A stretch of DNA of 64,000 nucleotides from Microbotryomycetes sp. JL201 (Eukaryota; Basidiomycota; Microbotryomycetes). Of the stretch, positions 19,971-32,100 are shown in pieces. Both the position numbers and the translations under genes were made by a program. How positions within the stretch are numbered: position 1 is the first letter of the stretch; every line of letters begins with the position of its first letter. The DNA lies in assembly GCA_033819885.1 (NCBI GenBank), contig JAQYUZ010000059.1, forward strand, positions 1 to 64,000, in the 5' to 3' direction. The notes beneath the pieces were generated by a model. That model did no database searches and was not told the DNA's origin. It worked only from the letters and a program-made list of their open reading frames with translations.

Positions 19971-21902
19971 TTAGTGTACCAACTGGAAATCCAGTCGCCT
20001 GTTCCCTTCGTCCTTGGTTGTCTGGAGATAGTGTGCGCGCTCGTCTGGAGACATGCCTTCCCATTTGCTGCTCTTGTAGCGATTGCGAGCAATGAAATAA
20101 ACTTTGGCCAGACCGAATAAAGCAATGTTGGCGGCGGCAACGCCAAGCAGTATTCTATTGCCTTTTTCGTACAAGGGTTTATCGTCTTGGCGGTAGACAT
20201 TGCTCGAGATGATGGATCCGGCTACCAAAGCGAATGAGCATGAGCCTGTCTGCAGAAATGTCGGGCGAAGGCTGGTACTGACCTTGAACACACATGTTGT
20301 ATAAGCTAGCAGATACACTTCGCGTTCGGACCGATCCACTGTTGGCCGAGTTCCATGAGACGAGAACTTGTCGCCGAGTGCAGAGTACAGTCAGCGCTTG
20401 TCAACTCGACTGCCCAACTTTGAAGACGACTAACTGGGATGTGGATACGGATACGCGAGTAGGAGCGACAGCAGGGCGTACTTTACCCACTTGCCCGCGT
20501 GTGGTACAGCAACGACGACGCTCAGTATGATGAGCATACACCACGAAGCAACGCTCGACATGAACGTCCGTTCTTTGATTCTCTTGGAGGCGTAGCTCAG
20601 TACGAGATTGTTGATCATAAACAGGACGAGGTATGGGATCTGTAATAGATTGGTATGGAAGACGCTGAAGCCAATAGAGCGTAGAACGAGCGTAAAGTAT
20701 GCTTGTACCGTTCCCACAGGAATGAAGACACCGAGACCCTGAGAACAAGGGTTAGCTCAAAGAAACCTGTCTCCATCGCGGACTGCGTATCTTACGAGAA
20801 GGTATAGCGGCCAGTGATCAAAGTCGGTCAAGCTTTTCCACAGCTGCTTGAACCCGATCGCCTCGCGGTTGTGCATACTTGCTTTTTGCGGGTCATCCCT
20901 GAGTACGCGCATGACAATGATTGTTTCCTCGCGCTCTGTGAACCAGCCCTGCGATCCGCGGAACCAGCTTCGCGTCTGCGTCGGCGATGCCGGGAGCCAT
21001 ACTGCAGCAAACAGACCGATGGCAAAGGTAATAAGACCTTCGATGAGGAAGAGGTACCGCCATCCTTCCCAACCATTTACGCCGCGAAGTGGCAAAATGG
21101 CTGCAGCCAAGAAGCTGCCAACCACTTGAGTGGCGGATAAGCACACCCAAAACCACGAGAGACGCATGGCGAGCTCTGCTGCGGTGTAAGTATATGAGAG
21201 GAACAGAATGATGTCTGGGACTGATCGAGCTGTCAGCAAGCATGTGTCGGTCTACGTATACATATCAGTAGCTCACTAAAGCCTCCTTCTAGCGCCCCGA
21301 GTAGTGCTCGAGTCGCATAAAATCCCCTGACATCCCGGATGGTGCATTGAAGAATTGCCACCAAAGACCAAGCCATCATTTGTACAGGGACCCAAACGTC
21401 TACGCCCAACCACTTCGAGATTAGCTGGGACGGTAGCTCCATGAACAAAAAGCAGACGTAAACTGGGCACTCCTGCGAGTCAGTTAGGGAAGCGCTGGGC
21501 GTTTGAATTGAGGTTCCAAAGGGTTTGTCCAGTATTGTACTGATTCGTAGTTATGTTCAAATCCGCGAGCATGTTGTCTGACAGAGCGTTGGAAATGTTG
21601 CCACGGTCTAGCTGCAGTGCTGCAAAGCACAGACAAACGAACGAGAACAGCCTCAGGTCGCATTTGCGAACAACGGCTGCATCTTCCTCCTTCGTCCAGC
21701 GAGCTTTTGGGTCGAAGCGATGCCTTGACTCGTAGTTCGGCGGCGGCTCATAATATTTGGCAAGTTTGTCGTCGTCAAAGACTGACGGGACGAGCCATGC
21801 CTCGTCTTCCACTGAAAGCTTCAGGCTTGCGTCTGATTTGGGCGTGACCGCACCGCCACTGTCAACCGAGCTGGAGCTTGCGGGTTTCGACAGTAAACCC
21901 AT
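19971..21902 (-). CDS. MFS permease, Dal5/ACS (anion:cation symporter) family
   Basis: Plasma-membrane transporter of the fungal allantoate-permease family, which carries organic anions, vitamins, dipeptides or sulfonates. The ATG at 21902 opens a hydrophilic N-tail, then ARWTKEEDAAVVRKCDLRLF and the first helix region with DRGNISNALSDNMLADLNIT. Later: LPSQLISKWLGVDVWVPVQM, ALLGALEGGFIPDIILFLSY, GWRYLFLIEGLITFAIGLFA, SLTDFDHWPLYLL and the family-typical end AYPYPHPILVSWNSANSGSV, SIISSNVYRQDDKPLYEKG and HYLQTTKDEGNRRLDFQLVH. One junction is irregular: between TLWNL and YVCFLFMELPSQ frame can be kept only by removing 21508-21463 or so, which would begin AT rather than GT. Either a mutated donor site or a sequence error is likely. 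Divergent from the TauD-type dioxygenase gene. Substrate not predictable from sequence alone. Confidence 0.82.
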
Positions 21903-22477
21903 GTCTGCTGTCGGTGTCTTGGCACAAGACAACGAAACAAACGACTTGGAACGACGCTGCATGGCTTGGGGCACGTCATTGTTGGCCACTGTCCAATCAA
22001 AACTGCGTAAGCCGGCCCCGATGGTAAAGAGCACGCCTTTATCGACGAGAAAGACTCAGAATGACACACCATCAGTGCTTGCTGGAACCTCATGTTAGCA
22101 TCAGACTCCGCGTCTGGCTGCGCATGCACGACCTGCGCACGAGACTGTCACCATCTCGAGTGCTGCGATGCGTCTAATACGAGCTTGGGTCCAAAGCATG
22201 TCAACAAACTCCTGCTTTTCCGCTACTGCGGCTCTGGTGCTATTACCAATATTGCTGACCGTGTGCTGACAGTTTGGGAATGGCGTTGGCGATCACGCCA
22301 CTTTGCGCCATCGTCGGCTGTCGAGCCGGTTCCCGGCGCGGTCTGATGTCGAATTGGCGATGATGGAATAAGGTGGTAAACAGGCGACATGTTGCAAGAT
22401 GCTGTGACCGCAGTCAACACGTCGTCTTCGGCAAGGGTTGATGCGTTGAGACAGCCTTTCTTCCTCCATTACAAACC
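21903..22477. other. Divergent promoter between the permease and the dioxygenase
   Basis: 575 bp separating two divergent start codons, so both genes are likely co-regulated from here. I could not pick out a convincing known operator by eye. Confidence 0.5.
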
Positions 22478-23689
22478 ATGAGCTCAAAAACAGCCACCTC
22501 GACTACTGTCGACCAAATCTCGTCTCGAGTCGGATCGCTTGCTCTGCGTGGATCGTACGAGCCATTGCAGAGGACGGGCATCCTGGACGACAAGAGCAAG
22601 TACGACTTTGTAGAGCTTACGCCCGTCATCGGCCGCCGTTACGATAATGTCAAGGTCACCGACCTATTGAATGCATCAAACTCAGATGAATTGCTCCGCG
22701 AATTGGCGATCGTGGTCGCTGAACGTGGCGTTGTCATCTTCAAGAACCAAGAATTGACGCTCGAGCAGCAGACCGAGTTTGGTGACAGACTTGGTCGACT
22801 GTCTGGTCGACCTGCAGAGTCGGGACTTCACATCCATCCTACCGAGCGCTCCTCGGAACTACCTGACAACATAAGTACGATCGACTCTGCCCGGCTCGCC
22901 CATCGCGCAAAGACTCGTCACCTGCAGTCACAGCTTGCGTCTCGAGGCTGGCATTCGGATATCACCTTCGAGAAGGTGCCGTCAGATATTGCCTTGCTCA
23001 AAATTCACACTCTGCCGGAAACCGGCGGTGACACGGTAAGCAGCTGACTCAGTGCGCCATGTACGCATTTGAGGACTTCGCTCTGACTGATCATTCAAAC
23101 TCAGCTCTGGGCCTCTGCATATGAACTTTACGACCGGCTCAGTCCAGCCTACCGAGAGTTTCTGGAAGGCTTGACTGCCACGCATGACGGCAATGCGTTT
23201 CACGCTGTCGCTGCAGCGTGCGTCCCCATCTTCTGTCTTCGCTGCCGAGCGAAGCGCCAGACTGACACGCGGGTTTTCAGCGAAGGAGTTGAAGCTTACA
23301 CCAAGGTCCGAGGCCACCCTCTGAACGAAGGGCCCGACTTTACCGCCATCCATCCAGTCATTCGCACTAATCCAGTGACTGGGTGGAAAGGGGTGTTTGT
23401 CAACAACGTCTTCACGAAACGCATCAATGAGTTGACAAAGGACGAGTCAGACCAGGTGCTAGAGTACCTAGCTAGGCTCGTGTCGCAAAATCATGATCTG
23501 CAGGTCCGCCACAAGTGGGACAAGAACGACCTTGCTGTTTGGAGCAATGTGTCCACTTTGCATTCGGCCACGTTCGATTACGGCAACGAGAGAAGGACAG
23601 GAGATCGCGTAGTTTCGCTCGGCGAGAAGCCTTACCTCGACAAGGCGTCCAAGTCGCGTCGCGAAGCACTGAATCAGGTCGTTGCGTAG
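22478..23689 (+). CDS. TauD-type Fe(II)/2-oxoglutarate dioxygenase
   Basis: Non-heme iron oxygenase of the taurine/alkylsulfonate dioxygenase family (yeast Jlp1 type), which releases sulfite from sulfonates; some relatives act on herbicides or other acids. The ATG at 22478 sits after TTACAAACC. Exon 1 runs to LPETGGDT, with the iron-binding H-x-D in RGWHSDITFEK; exon 2 encodes LWASAYELYDRLSPAYREFL; exon 3 has RTNPVTGWKGVFVNNVFTKR, NVSTLHSATFDYG with the distal His and the 2-oxoglutarate Arg in the following RRTGDRV. Stop TAG at 23687-23689. Length (about 370 residues) and motif order are normal for the fungal family. The adjacent divergent permease suggests uptake plus oxidation of the same compound; this is inference. 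Confidence 0.88.
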
Positions 23690-23800
23690 TTGACAAAGAC
23701 GATGCATTCCCGAGGCAGTGTGGAAGAAGAGTTTAGAGTGATGATGTCAACAAAGAGCCAAGCTTCAGTACGTTTAGGTCGTCGCAGTCGCCTTGCTGCT

Positions 23801-24432
23801 CTACGAGTCCATTTGCACATATGAGGACGGAAACATGCCCGTCTGCCCATTGAGCTCTCCTCTCCACCAGTCTGTGCTAACTACAGGCAGCGTAAGAGTT
23901 TGGTTTGTCCTGAAAGATCCCGCTGCGAAGACTCACTGTGCTCGAGTACTGTGATTCGGTCGCCCTCTTTGAAGGCCAAGTCCTCTGCCGTCTGTCCCTC
24001 GAAGTCGTACGCAGCCGTGGCCGTTCCCAACCCGCGAAGTTGTTGACGTGGCGGCGGTCTTGGGGGCGCTTGCGCTTGCGCAACATGTGGCTGTGTCGGG
24101 GCCGGTCCGAGGCTGGAGCTCACTGCCTGTTGACCTGCTGCCTGCTCGAATGCTGCCTTGTACTGCGGCCTCGTCGCAAAATATTCGTCGAGTAAGGCAA
24201 AGAATGCGGACTTTTCACTCGGATCAAGGTTTGTGAACACTGGGGCGCCCTGTGAGCGTCCTCCGTTGGCGGTCACAGACCTCGAGACGGGTGGCAAAGC
24301 TCCCGTGCCCGAGCCTGCCCTTGAACGCGGCGGTGCCGGTGGAGGCGGTGCCGAGCTCGACGCTCCTGATGAGTGGGCGTTTGATGGCGAGCTAGTTCGA
24401 TTCGGCGCAAACTGGTTGTCGATCTTGTTCAT
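23801..24432 (-). CDS. SH3-domain protein (Lsb/Pin3-like)
   Basis: Two exons. From the ATG at 24432 comes a Pro/Ser/Ala-rich region (SSAPPPPAPPRSRAGSG), then NLDPSEKSAFFALLDEYFAT, a second Pro-rich stretch (APPRPPPRQQLRG) and the SH3 domain TATAAYDFEGQTAEDLAFKE, GDRITVLEH. A GT-AG intron splits the next codon, and exon 2 gives NWWRGELNGQTGMFPSSYVQ then MDS and TAG at 23801-23803. ALYDF-type start, double Trp and the PSSYV end are the classical SH3 ligand-binding positions. Such fungal proteins bind Las17/WASP or other Pro-rich partners at actin patches; that role is inferred. The DEYFATRPQYKAAF block outside the SH3 may be a small helical domain. An upstream exon is possible. Confidence 0.8.
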
Positions 24433-24739
24433 TGCTCCAATTCTGACTGCCTCTGACTTTGCTTTTGCTGTAGGTAACGTGCGAGCGGCAATGACGTTAG
24501 TGCTTGGCGCGCGAGCGCTCTACCTGTGGATGAGAGCGCACCTTGCGACGCGAATGAAGAGCTGTCGGGACATGTGCAGGACAGTTGTCAGCATGCCATG
24601 TTCAAGCGCGGCTCGGCAGGGGTAGGGAGCGTGCAATTTGTCCATCTCGGCGAGACGAGCGGAATCGGAAAGGCAAGGCTGTCTCCTTCACAGTGCAGCT
24701 TCTCAACATCCCGACCACGACACACTCTCCTTCGATATC

Positions 24740-26048
24740 ATGGCTTCCGTCAGCAGGACGATGGTGCAGCGAGCCTTGCACCGTGCCTTTGCAACGCATG
24801 CATCCTCGACGAGCTCGGCAGGCGCTTCTTCTGCCTCGGCCCAGGCCAGCCGACAGCAGCACGCGCCGAACCCGTACCTCGACGGCACATCGTTCTCTGC
24901 TGCCGCCGAGCTGCACCAAGCATCGCGCCGCGCGTCGCAGGACCACGTCGGACCGTTTCCACTGCCGCCAGGCGCCTCTGACGCCGACCGCGAGGCGAGA
25001 ATCAGAGCCGCATCCAGGAAATGGAGAGACTTGGGAAGGGCAGAGAAAGTAGGCGTCGCGTGGCAGCAGACGACGAGCTTGATTGTCGTAGTCGCAGGCG
25101 GCAGCCTCGCCTTGCTCGTCCTGTACGCGACAGGCACAGAACTATGGAGCGAGGCGTCACCTACAAAGATTTTTGAGGATTGTGTCGACAGAGTCAAGCA
25201 ATCTGAAGAGGTGAGCACTTATCAGTCGCAGGTGACTTGGGTCTCTGACTAACTCGAATCATTTTCACTCTCAGCTGAAGACTATCCTCATCGAACCTCT
25301 GACGTTCCACGGCGCCAACTCTTCAAGCAGACTGAGACGAAACAGACGCCCGTCTTCTGCCTTGACGACAGCCGACGACGGATCAGAACTGATGCAAGTT
25401 CGGTTCTGGGTCGAAGGCAAAGCACCTGCCACAGACGGACAGGACGAGAACAAGGTTTGGTGGGACACGGTTAAAGAATGGGTTGGACCACTCGTATGGG
25501 AAGACAGCTCCAAGCCTGGGTCATACAAGCCTCGCCCGACACATCCGCCACCGAACCCGCCTCCCGAGCCCATCGTGGACATGCGGGACGACAGTTGGTC
25601 GACTTGGCTCAGAAACGGTCTAGGAAGCGTATTTGGAGGACTTGTGCCAAACTTGAAAGGGCCAGGCCAAACTGCTGGCTCATCAGCAACTATACTCAAG
25701 CGAGCCCGCAAGCCAGCACTGGGCGAGTACACAACCGGAGAGGTCGTTGCTGAGCTCAAAAAGGTAAAGTCACGTCTTGCTCACCGCAAAAGCGCCGCAC
25801 TCACGGCAGCTGTCTTTGCAGGACCCGAACACGGGCCACTTTGTTTACCAACAGCTTTGGGTGGCTATCCCAGGTGCGCGTAGCTTGGCTCTCTCGAAAC
25901 TCGTGAAAGCGCTGACTCTTCGATGCCACTAGACGCACGGCATCCTAACGCGTATCGGATAGACATCAACACCAACATAGTCGGCGAGCCTCAAAAAGGT
26001 CTCGACAGGCTTCGTTTCTGGCGCAGATCGACTACCGTGGCAGCTTGA
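24740..26048 (+). CDS. TIM21: Tim21-like subunit of the TIM23 presequence translocase
   Basis: Inner-membrane protein that links TIM23 to the TOM complex and to respiratory supercomplexes. The ATG at 24740 begins an import presequence (MASVSRTMVQRALHRAFATH). A transmembrane segment follows the basic-acidic linker (TTSLIVVVAGGSLALLVLYA). The intermembrane-space domain starts SPTKIFEDCVDRVKQSEE, continues LKTILIEPLTFHGAN and later shows FWVEGKA, WWDTVKEWVGPLVWED and LKKDPNTGHFVYQQLWVAIP, then HPNAYRIDINTNIVGEPQKG, ending TGA at 26046-26048. An unusual Pro-rich insert (PTHPPPNPPPEP) plus about 80 residues enlarges the domain compared with yeast Tim21. The order of TM and conserved blocks supports the call. 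Confidence 0.83.
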
Positions 26049-26162
26049 TGCAATACGATTCGTCGGCTTCATGAGAAACGCAGACCGAATTTCTTTGCAT
26101 GGCAAGGATGTACAAGCTACAGGCCCATCTACGAAAAGAATGCGAGCTCAGAACGTTCGTCT

Positions 26163-29100
26163 TCATGCGTCTGAAGCCCAGCAGACAATCAGCCACCAGA
26201 CAACGAAGCAAGATACAGTGCGCAGCTCACAATAGCTGGATCCCATCAACAAATCGTGTAGATCTTGCAATTGGGATTCTGTGAAAGCTTTTTGATCTTC
26301 TTGCCAGCTAGAACGCGTCGCACAATGTCAGCAATGACCATCTGAGATCGACGCTTGGAGACGGACCTGTCTGTGTGACTTTGTTTAAACTGAGATAACA
26401 TGGCCCTGACCGTCGTGGACAGTGGCACGGGAGAGGCAGAGTGCTTCAACGCCGTCTCGAGCAGAATAGCCGGTATGAAAGGCGGGACTTCATAAGGGAA
26501 GGCAGCGACAAGTGAGGAAACTCCGAGCACGGCAGAATCTGACAAACAATCAAGTTCAGCAAGAATCAAAAGCTCAACCGTCGAGAACTTACGAGCGGCG
26601 ACGAGCGCCTCGTGATAGCCCGGATCCTCTACACCGGCCTGGTTCCGTCGTTTAGGAATCTTGGTCGTACGAATGACGCGCATGAATCGGCTCGACAACG
26701 TCAAGATGGCCGATCTCTGTGACGATCTGACGATACCCGACAAAGTATGCGCCGCCGCTTCTCGAACTTCAATCTTCGGGTCGCGCAACTGGTCGCAAAG
26801 GACCTCCATTAGTTCGACTATGCTGAGATTGTCGAGCAAGAAGATGTTGTGAAAGTAGAACACTGGCCCAGATTCTTTGTCAGTCCTGCACGTCAGTTGC
26901 TCGTGTTTCGCCACGATAACTCACTCTGAAGCGGTTGCATGACGTCGAGACGCGTTCGCCAGTTGGGCGAATTCTTAAGCAGATCCACAAGCTGCGACAT
27001 GAGTGGCCCAACGAGCTCGATCGGGTATTGCAGGCAGGTGCAGGCGATAACTACGCGAGATGCAGTCTTGCGCAGCTCCTGCCAATGACAATTGTCAGAC
27101 GATATTCGCCAATCGTCAGAGACTGTATGCTCACGTCATTGTCCAGGATTTCTTGCATCCTGAAGAATTCAGGAAGCAGCTTGGTGATGAAAGGGTACAT
27201 TGTCGAGACGCGGAAATCGGAAACGCTCGACCAGATCCAAAGCAGAACTGGCAACGCCACGATCAGTCCAAGAACTCGAGTTCCGCTAATGTAGGGACTC
27301 ACTGGACGAAGCTGCCCTGTCATACGCCTGCGTGCCCTGCGACGCTGGCTGACGTTGCTCGTACAAGCTCTGCAGTTTCACCTTGAACCCGTCTATCATT
27401 TGCTCGTACTCAGCGTCGACCGTGATGAGACTATGCGCTTCCTTGGCAGTCTCGCAAGCTCGCAAAAACTCTTGGACAGAGGGGAACGACGGATGAAGTC
27501 GCAGCTCGGTCAAGTTGCGCAGATTTTCCGAGACGGCGCCCCGCACCTCTTGGTACGAGTGGTCAATGAATTGCGAGTACATCTGTGCGGATGTGTGTCA
27601 GATCGAGAGGCGTAATTGGAGGCTTCAGAGTCGGCTCACGTCAATGTACGGCTTGGACCACGGCGTAAACCACCAGCCGAGGGATTTGATCGTCGTGCCG
27701 ACAAGATCCTGCTCCTTGGATGTGTTGAAGGCCTCCGACGACTCTGGATCGATCGTCAAAGAAGTCAAGTAGTCGACCAAAGGCTTGTTGCGTCGCGGAT
27801 CTCGGGCGACCAGGATGTATTCGGCGCACATCTCCCATCCGACCTGAGTTTCTGGCGTGATGCCCTCGAAAATCGTGGGCAGCTTGGGCGCCAGCCAGTC
27901 CCATAGCTTGCGTTGCTTGACGAGCGGCCAGTGCTTTGAGCCACGAACCATGCCACCAATGAGCTCGCCGCAAGCTCGTTGCTTATGTCGATCCGCCTTC
28001 TCAGTAATGAAGCTGTCAAGGATTGGCAAAACGTATTGGAGAGGCTCGTCCTCGAAAACTTGGAAGATGGATTTGACGACGGTAATGGCGTCGGCCGCCA
28101 AATACTGTTCGGGAGGATGTCAATTCGTACTGCAGATACGACAAAACTCGGGCACGTACATCGTTCGACTTTTCCTGTGCCAAATGTGCAATGAACGTGT
28201 CCCACCATGAAGACTGCATCGTAATCTCTCGAAGCTTCTCCATTGTGTCGGAAGAAGACGTGTCCCATGTGATTGCCGACTCGGTCTCGTGGGGTGCTTT
28301 GTAGAATCGCACCGAGTCACCCCAGACCAGCCATCCCGTGCTTTGCTTGTCAGTCAGCATCCTGGGTATCAAAGTTTGTTCAGCAGGGTGGACGGTCGTA
28401 GCCATTGTTCATGCTCACGTGTCCGGAGTCAGCGGTTGTTTGAAGGCGGCAATGAAATTATCTGTAAAGTCGGCCGGCAAAGGCTGCTCCAGCTTGACAG
28501 TCTGTCGCAAAGGGTTCCGGGTTTGCTGCAGGAGGAGCCGCTCTGGAGAGCCGCCACTCATCGTGCGTAGCTTGACGAAGTGCAAAACTTTCGTGAGTCT
28601 AATAGACAGACTAGTCAGGCTTGCTTCGTCGCAATTTACGAGTGCAGACTGACGCCAAGGTAGCGTGAGTGCGCTGATGGGGCAGATCCGAGATGAGCTG
28701 CTCAGCCATGTAGGCCGTGACATCCGCTCGAAGAGGCTGCAGGAGGTGATTTGAGCCGAGAGATAAAAAAGGGTGCTGGCGCAGAGAGACTGACTTGGTC
28801 TCGTCGAATCAAAGCTCGCAGGAATCTGGTTGCTGTGAGCGCATATCTCCAATGCGTCTGTGGTGCGCGAGCAAATTCGACAAGTCGCGGCACCTGTGCA
28901 CGGCGTAGTATTCAGATCGCACATTCCAGGGCACCCCTCATTCTCACTCACCAAAGCGTCGTACGAAGCATTCTTCTGATCAATCCGCGCTTGCGCTTTC
29001 AGGGACACGCGGTTGAGCATCTCTGCGTCTTCAGGCACTGAGATGAGCTTCTCAAGCTGCGACGCCGCGTTGCGCAGGTCCTCGGAATCGACGGATGCGC

Positions 29101-32100
29101 GCAAGGCTACAAATGGTTGTGAGAGGAGAGACTATGTTAAGTATACCCTAGCAAGCTCACAGGATGGCTCTGCCAAGCGGATCACATAATCGTGAGAGAC
29201 CGTCTTGACGAGGTTCTGGACTGACGGCCGCTCTTGGTGTGAGCAAGCTAGGATGGCATCGATGTATGCAGGAGCATATTTAGGCCGCCAGTCGAGAATT
29301 GCGAAGTTTTGCACAGCCTGCAAGCGAGACTGAGGATCTGCCATTTACAGAAAAAAACAGCAGGCTTCTCACCTTGCTGCCCAGAACGTAGAGCGCTCCC
29401 TTCATCTCGTCGTGATGAGCTCCGGCTTTCAGCAAAATATTTAGCCAAGATGATCAGGGTGACAGTGCATGTGCTAACTCACTCTTCAGCGCGTTGTAGA
29501 GGCGATCGTAGATCAATGTCCGGGTACCGTCAAAATAGTGAACTAGGTTTCGATTGTCAGTACCAGCTTTTGCTTCGGAGCCAGCGGGCTCACTAATTTG
29601 GTCCAAACATTTCTGTGCAGATCGTCGAATTTGCAAGTACAGACTCAGCGATAATTCGCACACGTCCGAAATCAACTGATCATCATTTGGCGTCCTCTGT
29701 CGATAAAAAGAGTTGAGACGCAAACGGGATGCGTGATACAAGCTCGCCCGCCGGACCCAGACAAATCTGATAAGTGCTCGCGTCAGGGCCTCATCTGCTT
29801 CAAAAAGATAGCGTGAACGAACCTGGGAAATTGCTTCTGGTTCCGCGTCGTGCGCGTAACTTGCAGCGAAAAGTCGTACGCCCGCTTGACCATGTTGTAA
29901 TGCGAGTGATCCACGGGGTAATCCAGCATGTAAACACGAATCGTCGAGATGACCATCTTGACGCTGTCGATCGAATCCTCCCGACCGTGCTGCCGAATTG
30001 TCTGCACAGCCGAGTGCAGCAATGCTCCAACTCTTGCTCGCAATTGTGCAACGATCTGGAACCTTGTGTCTTCGTGATTTGTCAACGGGATGCCGCAATT
30101 GACGTTGTGGTAGAGAGAAATGAATTCAGGATCTTCATCTCTGTTCGGAAGCAGAAAGGTTAGCGCCGCTCCAGCAACCGCGAGACAACCTTGTCCTCAC
30201 CCTACATCGCTTGCGGGCTGTCCACGTTCCTTAGGCTGTCCGAGCCAGATGAGCCCTGGTATGCCCGACAAGGCACTGCGAACAATATTGAGGTGCTTCA
30301 TTTCCAAGGGTCGTCAGCTGCATGGGAAACCGGCAAGCTCATAGCAATGTGAGCTTACGCGGCAAAAATCATTTGTCCAGACTTCGCTGCGATCCCGCAT
30401 GCCTTCCACCGAAAGTAGTTGCTCAATCTTGTCGACGGCAGGCACGACGAGGTCTCTCAACAGCTCAACTGCCCAGTCGATCTCCGCTTTCGATGGAACA
30501 TGCCAATCGATTTTCACGTCCTTGACCTCGTACAGTTTCCCCCATCGCTCGTGGTGTTTCTTTTGCCACTCTATCGTCAAGGGGACCATTCAGTAAAGCG
30601 AAGATTTGCGCCGAACCCCCGCTGCTCACCAGGACTCGACCACTCGTCTGGATTGACGCATCTGTAATCCTTGACCCAGTTGTTGCTCGAAGAAATTAAA
30701 ACCATAGCCAGGATTCGGCCGGCGGTAGTGTATCCTCGCTCGCTCTTGCAGTGGTCTAACATGTATGTAATCAATGAGTTGAGCTTATCTTTGTATGTCA
30801 GAAGCTGTCACAATAGGCCTAGATTAGTCTGATTTCTGGATCACGCATGCATTGAGACTGACATGCGCTCCGGCATTCGTTATCGCGCCAGTCAGGATGC
30901 CGAGCCACCAATGAAGTGTGACATCCGACTCGATAGGCGTGTTCGTTGAGGTTGTGCGTATGGAGGACGCTCCACTTTCGATTTCGAGACGAATATGCGT
31001 GTCGCAAACGTCAAAGCACTTTTGCAAGGTCGCAGCAGCATTGGCTCGAGCGAAGCATGACAGAAGCTGGGACACTGCGCGGGCCGAGTTTGAACGAGCT
31101 GTAGTCGAGATCTCGCGGAAGACAATGTCGAGAGCCAGGTCGAACATGGGTGGGGAAAGGTGCGAGCAAATGAAGTCGGAAGCAGCCTGCAAGCCCATAA
31201 ATTAGCGTGGTCTACTGCTTCGATGGTGCTAACGCTGACCATAATCATCTGAGTCATTTGATCCTCCAGCTTGCCGCCGTTCCGACTGCCCTTGCCAGGC
31301 TCGGGCAGGGCATCGAAAAGAGTCAAGACTTGGCGGAAGTAATTTGACACCCAGTCTGGGAATCCCGCTGTTGACATCCGCACAAGTTCGTCTTCTTCGC
31401 GTCGGGTGAGTTGCGCTTCACCGTTGACGGCAAGTCGAGGCGCGTCCATGTCGCCGTCAACGACCATTGGCTCGATGCCTTCAACGAGTCCGACGTCTGG
31501 CCGTGTGAGATCATCAATCATGATGTTTGACACTGCCTGTATGATGAACATTGCGGTCGACATGGTCTTGAGAGGGTCGTTGACGTCCAATCCAGGTAAG
31601 CAAAGTTCAAGCAGCGGCAAAAGGTGCTTGGCGCCAGGAGCATAGTTGTCTCGAGACACCAAGACTGGTGCTGTAGCGCCCAGAGCGTTGATGACTGCCG
31701 TTGTACGATGCGTCTGATAGCGTAGCCGCTCAGTGGCATGTGAATGGAGCCCTTCTCATCTGACTCACCTCTAGCAGGCCTTCGAGAGCTGGGACCGACC
31801 GCTCGAGAATCGCAGGCAAGATCAGATCTGGTTCGAGTAAGCTCAGAATCTTGAGTGCTTGCTGGGTGCAGGCCATCGTGAATGCGTCGCGCGAAAACAT
31901 GGACAGCAGTGCGACAGTTTTCATTGTTTTCACAAATTCGAGCCTGATGCCAGGTGTCAATCGCCAAGCTTGGCGTGTCTTGCACTCTGGCTTGCGCTCC
32001 TCCTGCAAAAATAGCAAGGCGTGATCAGAGTCGCCGCCATAGGACGGCTTTACAGACGCCACTCACTGTCCATCGTCGATGGAATTCCCACGTCACGTTT

